A stretch of DNA of 64,000 nt from Owenia fusiformis (GCA_903813345.2 CAIIXF020000004.1:28277986-28341985); one strand, 5' to 3'. Shown: positions 45,690-56,893, numbered from the stretch's first letter. Notes: generated by a model not told the origin, from the sequence alone. A program made the numbers and translations.

Positions 45690-47400
45690 TAGACTCAAGA
45701 AGATGTACCAACTTAGACCCTGTACGCTGTATCAATCTTAGATTATGGATATTCTACCCATTGTAGACTTTGGAGGATGTACCCATTAAACACTAGAGTC
45801 TACAACCTCTAAGACTCTAGAGGCTGTACCATCTTATATCTATTTATTAATCACATATTGTTATATGTTATAATGGCAAAATTGTATTTTTGACATCTTA
45901 GACTCTAGAAGATTTATCAACTTAGACTATATAGGCTGTATCAATTCTAGATTATGGATGCTGTACCCATTGTAGACTCTGGATGATGTACCCATTAAAC
46001 ACTAGAAGCTCTGGAGACTATACCCATTGTAGACTCTTGGAGGCTGTACCCATTGTTAACTCTGCATCTGGAAGGTGTACCATCTTCTCTCGAAGGCTGT
46101 TCCAAGAACTCATCAAAGGTTCTGGAGGCTATACCATTTTTGACTCTGGAGACGATACCCATTGAAGACTCTGGAGGCGATATCATCCTAGTCTCTAGGA
46201 GGCTGTATCCATTGTAGACTATGAGGGTATACCATCCTAGGCTCTTGGAGGCTATACCATCTCAGACTCTTGTAGGTTGTACTATCTTAGACTCTTGGAA
46301 GCTGTACCTATCTTTGACTCCTGACTTTCATAGAAATCATAGACTATTGTGGCTGTACTATCTTTGGCCCTAGAGGCTAAATCCAAATTAAACTCTGAAG
46401 CTATGCCATATTGGTCTCTGGAGGTTGAATTCATATTATACTCTGGATGTTGTACCATATTAGACTCTGTAGGCTGTATCAATTTTAAATTATAGAGGCT
46501 GGGTCATCTTAGACTCTTGGAATTGAAGTTTGTAGCCATTATAGAAGTAGATGTACCCATTAAACTCCTGAGACCATATTAGACACTAATTGTCTTTTGA
46601 GGCTGCACCATTTTAGGCTCTGAAGGCTGTACCATCTTAGAATCTGGAAACTGGTCCTATGTTATATCGAGAGGCTGTACCATCTAAGATTTGGAGGCTG
46701 TATATGTTAGACTCTTGGAGGCTGTACTTATCATAGGCTCTGAATGCTATATCAATCAATTGATCTGAAGGATCTACCATCTTGGACTCTGGAGACTGAA
46801 CCCATGTTATATCTGGAAGCTGTACCATCTTAGACTCATAGAAACTGTGCCTATCATAGCCTCTGGATGCTATAGCAATCATAGCCTCTGAAGCTGTATC
46901 ATCTTAGACTCTGGAGACTGATTCCATGTTATATCTGGAGGCTGTACCATCTTAGACTCATGGAGGCTGTACCCATCCTAGGCTCTGAATGCTATAGCAA
47001 TCATAGCCTCTAAAAGCTGTACCATCTTATACTCTGGAGACTGATCCCATGTTATATCTGGAGGCTGTACCATCTAAGGGTCTGGAGGCTATACCATCTT
47101 AGACTTATGGAGGCTGTACTGATTCTAGGCTCTGACTACTATATCAATCTTAGATTCTGAATGTTATATCATCTTGGACTCTGGATGCTGAGTACATATT
47201 ACACTCGAGTCTGTATCATATTAGATTCTTGAGACTGCACTAATTTTATACTCTTGAGGCTGTACCATCGATATACTCTGGAGGCTGAACCAACTTAGGC
47301 TCTTCTGAACTATTCTATAGTCTCAGGTTCTACCATATTAGACTATTGGATGACATGTTCTTGGTATTGAAGGACACCATATACGCTGGGGGTTGAATCA
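45690..47400. repeat. degenerate minisatellite core of the foldback
   Basis: Dozens of imperfect units of roughly 24-31 bp built on ggaggctgtaccatcttaga followed by ctct or similar. Unit length and sequence vary strongly, so the array is old or relaxed. Minus-strand frames across it are artefacts. Confidence 0.9.
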
Positions 47401-47523
47401 TATTCTACGTTATGAGATAAGTTTTTTCAGAACATATGCACTACACTATTTGCGTTTATTATGCTCTATGTTACTTTGGTAACCCCTTGACCAATCATGT
47501 ACAGACTCACCATATTTAAGGAA

Positions 47524-47695
47524 TAAAGACCGAGATTTTATGATTTATGGCGTGATATATGACCCAAAATTTTATTCTGTTCATTGTTAAAAGACCGAAA
47601 TCGCGTAGCGATTGAGGTCTTTGGCAATGGCCAGAATAAAATTTGAGGTCATATATTTGACATAAATCATAAAATCGAGGTCTTTGTTACGATTA
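47524..47695. mobile_element. palindromic MITE nested in the right arm
   Basis: gattttatgatttatggcgt and following (47532-47578) are inverted at about 47631-47685. The centre has its own small palindrome (cgcgtagcga). Confidence 0.7.
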
Positions 47696-48477
47696 TAATA
47701 TGATAAACAGACAAGAAACACGACTATTTTCATTTATGAATTTTATCAGTCATACATACTCTAATATAGACCAGAAAATCAATTGTTCTAGCTTGTGTGA
47801 CGTCACATATCATATTAGAATAAAGAATAACATCCGTATCCATGAGCCCTATAAATATAACTGTGACTGATTTTGTAAAAATAACTGTTTTAGGACATTA
47901 TCACTGAAAAGTGCCACGCCAACTTTTGAGTAGATAGAGAGATAGTCACCTAATAGAATAGAGTTCAGGGTCAAAGATATCATATAATTTATCACATTTA
48001 TCATGTTATCTTATTAAACACTCCCCAAATATGTTTTTAGGGTAGTCTAATGTTCATTTTCAAATGATTTGAAGAGAAATGGCAACATCTGTTATTATAA
48101 GAAGATTCAGATTTACCTGAAATATTTAAGATTTTGAGCAATTAAATTGTGTTGCTATGGTAACCAATTGACCAATTAATTTCAAAATTGTCGTGACAAC
48201 TCACTATATATAGGCGCATAATCCCTGAAGATTTTATAGTGATTAGAGTTATGTAACAGAAATTATTAATGATTATCATATTACCCCCTCATAAAATTAT
48301 CCCAAGGGGTATAAATGGTGATTTTAAGGTTCTCCACTACTTAGATTTTTCTAGATTTTTGATATGTTGTTTAACTTACCAATGGCTATTGATTACACTA
48401 GGTTTACTCTGTGTTGCAATTTTTTCATTTATTTGTGAAAATTTACAACGATTTTACTGGAGTATTATGTGAATACG

Positions 48478-48594
48478 TCATTTAAATGGAATGAGACCCT
48501 CATCTAATGCTAGATTCTGCCCTGGGTAATAGGCCTCTCTGAAACGATTTACCACAATCTTGAAGGGTTCACCAAGCTTCGGCATCATAGTTTT
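48478..48594 (-). pseudogene. piggyBac transposase, proximal half
   Basis: Reads MMPKLGEPFKIVVNRFREAY, then PGQNLALDEGLIPFK and a TGA where the family has the Gly of FKGR. 'Y.PGQNL..DE..I.FKGR' is a hallmark piggyBac block carrying a conserved Asp-Glu. The remaining bases before the foldback (cgtattcacata in the coding strand) fit the continuing frame after the TGA. Confidence 0.65.
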
Positions 48595-48932
48595 GGGTTC
48601 CCTGAACATTATCTCCAATGTCATCATTATTGACGAGTTGGTAAAATGTCACAGACACCCTATCATCCATGCTTGATTCTAATTGGATGGTGCCATGTTA
48701 TTACAACACTCAAACGTTTTGTTTTTACAAACTTAAGAAAGATATTAAAAATCATGCCTCAGCTTTATATGGTTCTCTTCAGATCCATAAAGACATACCG
48801 AAACAGCCTGGAAGAGGCAATTTCCATCACGCCTCTAAGCTTGCCTTGAAAATGAACACCTTCCATATTTTTAGATTTTCCGTCCTTAAATAGATATTCA
48901 TGACACAGCAACAAATGGAAGTAAATCAGTAA

Positions 48933-49490
48933 CTATCTGAACAAATCTCGATAAATAATTTTGCAAGTAGCCTCATCAGCTACTGTAAATGGAATATCAG
49001 GAAATGCATCCAGAACATTGCTAATGTCCTTTCTCATTTGTGAAAGTATAATGTCACTAACTTTTTCGGGGTCTGCATGATTTATTTGAAATAATTTGCC
49101 TGGTGCATGAACAAACATAATAGATGATGTGCAGCATACACATTCCCGGAATACATCACCATACACAGAGAGTACTTCAACTGCACAGTCATAAGAATCA
49201 GCCAGTATAGATATTTGAAAGCAATGTCTTGGGTCAATGTCAAAAATCACATACTTAATTTTGTGACCAGCCAGTGTACCATTTCCAATATATCCAGATA
49301 TCCAGATCCAGAGAGGATGGTATCGAATTTTTGAGGTACTTAACCACAACAAGCCACAACAATCAAAGTGGTACTGACCAACCTTTTTATACTCAAGACA
49401 ATACTGTCGAGACCCATCATGGTCACTAATCTGAGTCTTAGCCCACCTGTTGCAAGTGCACATCATTGGTCTTCTTAATAAAGGATTCAT
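48933..49490 (-). CDS. hypothetical protein, 185 codons
   Basis: One of the longest uninterrupted frames in the window without an assigned family. The middle and end (HKIKYVIFDIDPRHCFQISI, MFVHAPGKLFQINHADPEKV, DIPFTVADEATCKIIYRDLF) have normal globular composition. About 45 bp near 49407-49455 are similar to the second kinase exon at about 43958-44002 but in a different frame, so the N-terminal part may be a fusion with foreign sequence or use another start. No domain recognised. An upstream in-frame acceptor (GGTTGGTCAG) near 49375 could be the true exon start. Confidence 0.4.
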   Translation of the reverse strand: MNPLLRRPMMCTCNRWAKTQISDHDGSRQYCLEYKKVGQYHFDCCGLLWLSTSKIRYHPLWIWISGYIGNGTLAGHKIKYVIFDIDPRHCFQISILADSYDCAVEVLSVYGDVFRECVCCTSSIMFVHAPGKLFQINHADPEKVSDIILSQMRKDISNVLDAFPDIPFTVADEATCKIIYRDLFR

Positions 49491-49499
49491 TTATAACTA

Positions 49500-50550
49500 T
49501 AAAACAGCAATGCCAAAGCCTAGCAAATCCCATCGAACAGCCATAGTTGGTATTTGTATGTAGCAGGAATTTTAAAATAACATTGGCCTGCTGCTGCCTC
49601 TTTTGTCTCTAATATACTTTGGCCTCATCCATATGTTTGAGTATTATTTTGATCGAGATGTATATGCCCTTTTATATTTTGCCAATTTAGGTTTTGGTGT
49701 TTTCTTGTCATCATCTAGGCCTTATGGTTTATCTTTTCTCTTTATGCCTGAATGGAGATTGCATAGTTTTGGCTGCACACAAAGAGTGTGCTCAAGATAA
49801 CAAAATATAAAGGAGGAAGGCATATTTGAATGATTTACTGGGTTGATGCTCACTTTTCATCGACGACAAATTGAAGATCTTCCTCTCTATATTTAGTTCT
49901 CTGGCTGAATTTGATAGAACATCATTGGACTCTCTATTCTTCCTACCAGGTACACCTTTTTTCGTTGGTAAACTTCTTTTCTAATGTTGAAAACTTCTTG
50001 CCTAATAGAACCAATGTAATGAGCACAGTATATATAGTAGGCCCATTGCACATGAGAATGTACACATCTCATAAAACGTAGTATCACCATACAAAGTCTG
50101 TCAGAGTAAATTCTGCTTAAAGAATATGAAATCAATCGATTGAAGCCAAAATGAATGCTCGATGACTAAAGAATAAGTGAATGATGCAACAGAAAAAGTT
50201 GGAAATTTCTCCTCACTTTTTCTAAACATGGCAGAAGAAAAATACTCAACAAAATTTTGAATGGAATCCATGATCAAACTTTGCCAATAAATGATAACTC
50301 ACCATAGAAGATCAACGTTAGTAAATAAAGTTTTCATTGTGAATCGAAACAAAGTCTCAGCCATGGAAAATTGTGCAAGTATATCGCTCTGATGGCAGTT
50401 TCTTAGAAAAGTGTTTTTACCTCGCTAACTAATAGAAATCTAAAGAAAGTATTGAGGTGCCAAGTAGGTCAGATAATATGACAACACCCAGACCTGTCAA
50501 AAGAAAATGAGATTCACTAAAATTGGTAAAAAACTGACTGGGCTGAGTAA
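49500..50550. other. no gene recognised
   Basis: Only short frames without motif or splice sites. Confidence 0.3.
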
Positions 50551-50552
50551 TT

Positions 50553-51006
50553 TCAATGTTTAACAGAGAGAGTACAGTTCATAGCATCCCATACCACTGA
50601 AAACAATGATGGAACATCATTATATGTCACGCAATGGACATCTTTGAGAGCCACTGTAGTGGTGACATCCACCACAAGACTTGCAGTGCACTTTTGTATC
50701 ACCTTGTATATAAACCATATTTGGTATAATAACATGGATGACTGGACAGCTAAAACTTGTGGATGAACATGCATGTATATTAATAATGTCTACCAATTTA
50801 GCGTGCCTTACATGCAGGATATAAATCGTTTTACCTATTGGATTTTTGAAAAAACGTTCCAACCAATTGACCACTTCTTTGTCATGGAACAAACTGAAGG
50901 TTTTTGCCAAATCAACTTTGAGTCTTAATTCTATGTCAAGCTTAAACAGGCTGGGAGGGACAAACTTAGGTTGCCCCAGAGGAAGTGAGTTTAATATAAA
51001 AAACAT
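50553..51006 (-). CDS. two possible exons of an unknown gene
   Basis: 51006 to about 50838 reads NSLPLGQPKFVPPSLFKLDI, then LAKTFSLFHDKEVVNWLERF, and ends at a GTAAAA donor. A second segment (50774-50553) begins near a CCACAAG acceptor and reads ASLVVDVTTTVALKDVHCVT and on to a stop. Both have credible protein composition. The family is unknown and the joint is not proven. Confidence 0.35.
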
Positions 51007-51169
51007 TAATCACATTAATACCATTTCTGAAATAACACATTCATGAAATATTTTTAAAAATATCTTTGATTTATCACTGGGGGTGAACTATTTTGATACC
51101 AATTTTTGGAATATTTTGGTTTTGAATATAATATACTAAATAGATTTCCCCATTTTTATAAAATGTTTT

Positions 51170-51722
51170 AAAATGTAGTTCATATTTCAAGCTAGCAGTA
51201 ATGTTAAAATAATTACAAATCTTAAAATTCAAAACACTGGAACAATTCTGCTTTATAGGCTAGTAAATTAGAACATTCATATAATTTTTTGTTGATTTTT
51301 TTTAATACAGAAGGCTCCTTTGTTTAAGCAGAAAAGCACAACACAGACTGTATACAAGCACCAGTATTTTTAATGGGATAATATGTTTTTTGTATCAAAA
51401 TAGAGTTAATTATCCAACAATGATTTTTGTATCTGTCCTGCTACCTTTTAACTTTTTCTCAATCCCTTTCCTTGTACAGTTATTACATGCAAGGTGTACT
51501 GGGAATGCGGCGTATGCAATGTATATATATTTATTATTATAATAACCTATTGCTTTTGATCCCCTATGTTGATAAAAAAAATTGTTTGAATTAGAAATAT
51601 GTGGCAAACCAATCATGTAAGAATCTTTATCTTTAGAAAAAATGAGGACATCTTTTTTCCTCACACAATGAAGCATGAAACCAAATCCTTGTGTCCATGA
51701 GAAAAAAAATCATTTTTGGAAA
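51170..51722. repeat. dispersed repeat R3, copy 2
   Basis: Inferred copy of 41306-41880, same orientation, with small indels. Its minus frame (51676-51410) is longer than in copy 1. Confidence 0.8.
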
Positions 51723-52875
51723 TATTACCAGGAAGCACATTCAGTACCAAAAGTGCAGATAAGTGGTGTTTATCAAGCCATTTGATATCACAGACTCCTA
51801 TGCATATCATCAGGACTTCCAGCATTTACTCAAGTCAAAAAATCCACCCAGTGTTAGGAGCTATGGCTTATCAAGAATTTGTTAAATGCCTGTATTAAAT
51901 CGTTTGATGCGCCCAAATCAAGATGAAGAAATAAAAACTCATGGAGAGCCATAGAATCATGGAAAGCTAATTAGGGCAGATTCTATGTAGGCTAGGCAAA
52001 TGGAAGTTTAACATCCCAAAAATTGCAACAGTTTTTAAATTAGGCTTATATTGTATATTGATACCAGTTGAAAAACATATCAAAAATATAGAAAAATGTA
52101 TGCAGTGGACAAATATGAAATGTCACATTCTAGGTACCCCCTCCAAATTTGAGTATGGGATTGTAAATATTTTTTTATTTCAAAATAGAATGCTCTTGTC
52201 AACTAAACGAGTAATATTATGATAGTTTACTGACATAAGAGCAACTAAAAATTGTTAACCAACTATTTGAGTGCAAAAATTGGCATTTCTAGCCCCAATT
52301 ATCCGAAAATAGGCCATCAAATAGCCCAAATTTAATTTAACAATGTATCTATTTCTGTATCAACTTATCTGAATTGCATGAAAAAAATCAAGGAGGTTAT
52401 TGTACACCTGACCATTGTATTTGATAAGTATCAGGGTTATTAAGTGAATATTAAGGGTGAAAATAATATTTGAAATTTCAATATTTTACCACACCCACTT
52501 TTAGGGTGACCTTACTTTTGATTAATTACTTCAAAGATATGTCATATTTGAACTCAATAGCACAACTAAATTATTTGTAAAGGCTTATTTTGTCCTGAAA
52601 TCAGTTTTTTGATGTTTTCAGGAAAGGATTGTGTAAAAAAAGTTAAAAAAACAGCAAATGCCAGGTGAAATATAGGGGAAGCCCTACTTTTAGTTGATAA
52701 CTGCTAAATTATCAAATGTTTTTTCCCTTTAAATTCAATTTGATATATAATATACCTTTTCTGGTAGAACAGAGAACGATTTGTTAGAAATTAAGTAGAA
52801 TCAGTGGTCTAAAAATATCCTTAAAAAGGCAACAAAATGTTAAATATCCCTGTCCCTGACATCAGTTTATTAATA

Positions 52876-53417
52876 CAGTATGAGCCAAAAAAGGTAACCC
52901 AACCAAATGTTTGTTAATAATCCAGTCATTCAGCATGGGTTTGACATCATATTTGGCACAATTACCTTGTTCAATGTTCTTTCATTCTGCTTAGTGTCAT
53001 TGATCTATCCTTAATAGTCACGATTTTATGGCCATTTACAAAATGTGCTCAAAATATCGAAATGTGCCTAACTGACTGGACATCAATGCCAATTCCAGTT
53101 TTTTTATCTGTGGACCTTTCTTCTATACTAGCAGCACTTGAAACATTAAAACAAGAGATAAGAATGAAGATGAGAGCCATAACACAAGATTTTTATGCTC
53201 TTGATTTGAACAACTACGCACGATACGTTCAAGTTGGCCTCCAGGCATGACACCCATATTTCATGGCATGGTATAAAATGGCCATAAAATCGTGACCACT
53301 AGAGATAGACCACTGAGATTGGGTAGATTGATAATACATTGACCAAGACTCAACTCATGCAGGATGATTGGACTAAGTTATTAAGATTTGTTTGGGTTAC
53401 CTTTTTGGCTCGCCCTG
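52876..53417 (+). mobile_element. mariner/Tc1-type deletion derivative
   Basis: Inverted ends (cagtatgagccaaaaaaggt against cagggcgagccaaaaaggta) flanked by TA (52874-52875 and 53418-53419). The inverted similarity extends about 165 bp inward to cacgattttatggccattt. The centre encodes on the plus strand (53062-53250) a tail LETLKQEIRMKMRAITQDFY, matching the conserved 'L..RM..I' end of mariner transposases. The catalytic part is deleted. 542 bp. Confidence 0.75.
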
Positions 53418-53723
53418 TATTAAGGAAAAATTGTTACTTTTGACTAAGGTGTTCTTAACCACACAGTGATATTGAGAAATGAAATGAAGAAGTTCAACTG
53501 AAGAATTGGATTTCAAGATGAAATTCAATAATTAATGAGGAAAAGGTTTCTACGTTAATAAATCCTACTGAGTTAACTAGTGTAACACAAAGTAAATCCC
53601 TGGTCTTTATACAGGGCATGGTTCGATTACGTTATGTTCATTTTCAAAAAGCTGCCTTAATTTTGTAATCTTAACCGTCATATATGGCAACAATCAGTTA
53701 CAAACTTGTCTATCACCAAACTT

Positions 53724-54102
53724 CAGTAAGGGTGGATCTGGGAACCAACAAGGGGGGGGCCAAATTTCAGGTCTGAGAAAAAAACATCTGGGCTTGCGCA
53801 TAAAAAAAATTTGGGCCCCTAAAACCCTAAATTTTGAAACAATGAGGCCCATTATCTTCAAAATGTGGCCTGTAATTAAAAAATAAGGCCTTAAAAGGCC
53901 CACTAATGACCAAAAAGGCCCACTTTTCGGGGCCTTAAGGCCTTTTTCGGGCCCTATTTTTTCTGGGCCCACCCAAGGGTACCCTGCGTGCAGAGTCTAG
54001 TTAAACTACAGACGAAGACGAAGCTCTCTTTTAAGGAGTGAAGTCAAACGAATGCAAAGGGTAACCCAAGGGGGGGGGGCACGGCCCCCAGATCCGCCAG
54101 TG
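53724..54102. mobile_element. G-rich MITE with gg.ggatctggg ends
   Basis: ggtggatctgggaacc near the left is inverted at the right (gggccgtg...; ccccagatccgccagtg), both beside G homopolymers. The right end reads CACTGGCGGATC inward. An 84-bp micro-MITE has inserted into it. Confidence 0.6.
53980..54063. mobile_element. 84-bp micro-MITE, copy 2, with 9-bp target duplication
   Basis: TACCCT...AGGGTA, clearly related to 26260-26347. It is flanked on both sides by a perfect acccaaggg (53971-53979 and 54064-54072). A 9-bp duplication is typical of Mutator-like transposition. Confidence 0.75.
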
Positions 54103-54580
54103 TTCATTATTTAGTCATCATTATTTTCATAATCAGTAATGGAGGTATTTGCACAAATACCTTTGCATACCTTACATGCCATAGAACAATTATTCCATTT
54201 TTCTGCTAGTACATCTCATAGAAGTACAATCTGCCTTACACACACAATGGATGATCTCTGAGAGAGGGGAGCTGCATTTAGGCAATTGGTACAAAAGCTT
54301 CGTTGCTTATTTCCCAGCCCAATTATAATGGAGGCAGTTTATTTCCTTCCCACTCCTGGATCTGATGGTACACTCTATAACTGTGGTATTCTGCAGCATC
54401 AGAAATTGGAGGAAGAACACGGGGCTGCAATAATTCAGATCTTGCTGCTTTCTTTTAATAGAATTTTTGAAGCCTAAGTTCAGTTAGGGTTTCACCATTT
54501 TTCCACCTTAAATTGACAAAAGAGCATGTTCCTCTGCAATGACAGAGTTGCTTGCATTTCACTGGTTTCCACTTAATTAC

Positions 54581-55026
54581 GTTGTAACAAAATGTCGGAA
54601 CATCGAAGGTATGATTTTTCTTTTTTCCTTATTTCACACGTTGTAGGCAGAATTTCCACAACATTGTTATCACAAAATTGTATCAGTATTATGTGTTTAA
54701 AAAATGTACATATTTGCGAACAAATAGTTCAGAAGACAACAGAATCGTCGATTTAATTCCTCACTTTAGTTACATAAACGGTAATTTGATAAACAGTTAA
54801 GACCTGCACTTTTGACCCAAATCGTTTATGTAACTTAGTAAGGAATTAAATCAACAATTCTGTTGTCTTCTGAGCTATTTTTGCGCAAACATGTACATTT
54901 TCTAAAACATATGATACTGATACACAATCACGATTGTAAGAAAAAACATTGTGGGGATTCTGCCTATAACGCATGAAAAAAAGAAAAATCGTACCTTCGA
55001 CGTTTAGACATTTTGTTACCGAAACG
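54581..55026. mobile_element. 446-bp hairpin element
   Basis: Almost entirely palindromic. taacaaaatgtcggaacatc (54585) and aggcagaatttccacaacat pair with inverse copies ending at 55020. Words such as cagaagacaacagaat and gatttaattcct are mirrored. The arms are about 200 bp with a short loop near 54790-54810. No coding potential. Confidence 0.85.
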
Positions 55027-55040
55027 ACCCATTTGGTAAT

Positions 55041-55406
55041 TTAAAAACAACCGCTTGTTTTCTCAAGAACTCTATCTTTTTTATCTGCCTCAATGATAGC
55101 TTCTTGTCTATGCCAGGTATAACCAGAATGCGGTGTCACACCCCAGAAAAGATAAACAAAAGACAATCTTATTTCATTTATATTCCAACATTTTGTTTCT
55201 TGGGTTACTGCTTTTGGTTCAGGTTTGAGGAAAATGTTGAAGTTTGTGTACACAAGGAGATCTGCATGAGTACTGTATTTGAGGTTTGGACACTTTGCAT
55301 TGCAGTTTTCACAATCACAATATCTGCATCCGATTCTGAATGTAGCACATGTACACTTGAAATGTTTTCCAACCTGACAGACAGAATTACCATCATTCCT
55401 ACGCAC
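55041..55406 (-). CDS. Cys-rich exon, CXC/tesmin-like pattern
   Basis: Begins after an AATTTCAG acceptor (about 55412-55411) and runs 121 codons. The first third has closely spaced Cys: VGKHFKCTCATFRIGCRYC, then DCENCNAKC, a C-x-C...C-x2-C-x-C-x2-C...C pattern like the CXC (tesmin) zinc-binding repeats that bind DNA. The second Cys block of a full CRC domain is absent. The rest (TQETKCWNINEIRLSFVYLF) is not recognised. It lies next to the hairpin element inside the second foldback, so it may be a cargo exon or older host sequence. Confidence 0.4.
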   Translation of the reverse strand: MRRNDGNSVCQVGKHFKCTCATFRIGCRYCDCENCNAKCPNLKYSTHADLLVYTNFNIFLKPEPKAVTQETKCWNINEIRLSFVYLFWGVTPHSGYTWHRQEAIIEADKKDRVLEKTSGCF

Positions 55407-55639
55407 TGAAATTATATTAATGAAAGACTCCCCAGATATCTGAGATTTAAATGTGCTCTATCAGTTTAAATTCCGTTTAATAACCAAAAATTCGTTTCTA
55501 CAGCATTATACATCCAATTGATAGTTCCATAGTAATGTACTCCTATGTGATGATTTATTTATCTGATGGATTTAAATATATGCAAATTTTGTAATTGCGG
55601 ATTGTAATTAATAATTTTAATTTAAACAATATTAAATTG

Positions 55640-55880
55640 CACAGAAACTACAACTTACATTATTTATTTAGATAAGCCTAGTATAGCAGTTATCAAATAC
55701 CCTAATATCAGAGTGGTGATTTGTAATTATTCATCAAATAAAAGTGAGGTCACCTTAACATTTCACCTGGTGCAACTAATAATTCCTATTTTTCATACTA
55801 ATAAGGTATAAACCTTCACAAAACTTGTATTTTAGATGATGACAAGCCTATATAAACGATTTAGATGTCAACTCTAACAC
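55640..55880. other. non-coding spacer inside the foldback
   Basis: AT-rich, with nothing recognised between the Cys-rich exon and the right arm. Confidence 0.3.
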
Positions 55881-56600
55881 AAATGTGATGCAATGTGGGA
55901 GTTAGTCATCAAAACTATAGTCTCCCCTATAGTGGGTGGGGCAAAACTATGAAAATGAAGTAATTTTTTTCTTCCTAAGTATACACGTTAGAATTCTGAC
56001 ACTCTCCAAATATGAAGTCCATATGAATATGTAACACCATGATTTTTTTCATGTTTTTCTGACAAACTGATCCTAAAATATCTAAATAGATATGTGATAA
56101 CATGCCTGTTTTGTGGCCTATTTTGTTATACTTTGGGGTCAAATGACCAATTACTGGTCTCAAAAATGATTAAAATAATATTTTAATTATTTATGAATAT
56201 GTTATCTATCATAATAAAGCTTGAATACTTGACTAAAGTATTCCATTTGGGAAGAAAAAATTGTTTCCTACCAATACTCTATTTTGGGGTAGGGTTGTAG
56301 GGGGTACCTAGGAAGTGAAATTTCATATTTGTCCACTGCATACATTTTTCTATACTTTTGATATGTTTTTCAACTGATATCAATACATAATATAAGACTA
56401 ATTTAAAAACTGTTGCAATTTTTGGGATGTTTGGGCCTTTTATGAGCCCATTTGCTTAGCCTAATGGTGCTTAGCAAAAAGCAAATTGCAGTTATTCAGG
56501 GAGAAGGGTGTGTCACAAATTTCAAAACAGCGAAAGTGTTAGTGGCAACATGTCCTTTTACCAAGTAACCAAATTTCAAACACATTTCGTTTAATATAAG

Positions 56601-56741
56601 TTATTGAATGATTTGAAATGCAATACAGTATATATTCTGCTCGAGAAATTCTGTGTTGGAACGAGACAAAGTCGAGTGCCAATACATAATATCGAGAGCA
56701 GAATATATCCTGTATTGCACATCAAATCATTCTATAACGTT
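56601..56741. repeat. hairpin with about 47-bp arms
   Basis: gttattgaatgatttgaaat...tctgctcgaga is inverted as tcgagagcagaatatatcct...cattctataac, with few mismatches. Confidence 0.75.
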
Positions 56742-56799
56742 TTTATCGTGTGGTCTTAGGCCGATACATTTTACTCAGGAGGTAATTTCTATGAAATAT

Positions 56800-56893
56800 T
56801 CTGTATTGCTACTGAGATTGTCCCCTCTGTACCAATATTTTTTTGAGTTGCTACGGAGATGATCAATGAGGACAATCTCAGTAGCAATACAGA
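56800..56893. repeat. hairpin with perfect 24-bp arms
   Basis: tctgtattgctactgagatt plus four bases (56800-56823) is exactly inverted at 56870-56893. A third partial copy (gttgctacggagat) lies in the loop. Confidence 0.85.

Larger units (their letters stand above)
44738..48464. mobile_element. 3.7-kb foldback element inserted in piggyBac
   Basis: The ends tactccagtaaaa (44738) and its inverse (to 48464) are flanked by TTA (44735-44737 and 48465-48467). The arms match inversely for many hundreds of bases: ataaatgaaaaaattgcaa, atatcaaaaatctagaaaaa, ggtcaattggttaccat, gataacatgataaat, and ttggcgtggcactttt or close variants. They can be followed inward to about 45420 on the left and 47470 on the right. 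The core is a degenerate satellite. No transposase frame. The structure recalls FB/TU foldback elements known from flies and sea urchins. Flanking piggyBac coding sequence is split precisely, so the insertion is younger than piggyBac. Confidence 0.85.
51988..56464. mobile_element. second foldback element with long inverted arms, multiply invaded
   Basis: The left end taggctaggcaaatgg (51988) is inverted at the right (ccatttgcttagccta, 56449-56464). The arms stay similar for more than 500 bp (aacatcccaaaaattgcaac, aaaaatgtatgcagtggaca, ggtaccccct, caccc.cttttaggg against its inverse near 55930). The arm words are related to those of the 44738-48464 element. The middle contains a mariner derivative, a G-rich MITE, a hairpin element and a Cys-rich exon. 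No target duplication could be fixed. Confidence 0.7.

Noticed and set aside
45983-46882. Several overlapping frames on both strands in the satellite region
   Set aside because: They arise from the repeat unit, which lacks frequent stops. No splice sites, no motif.
48646-48893. Plus-strand frames that faintly resemble a piggyBac C-terminal part
   Set aside because: Orientation is opposite to the clear piggyBac fragments next door and the similarity is too weak to claim.
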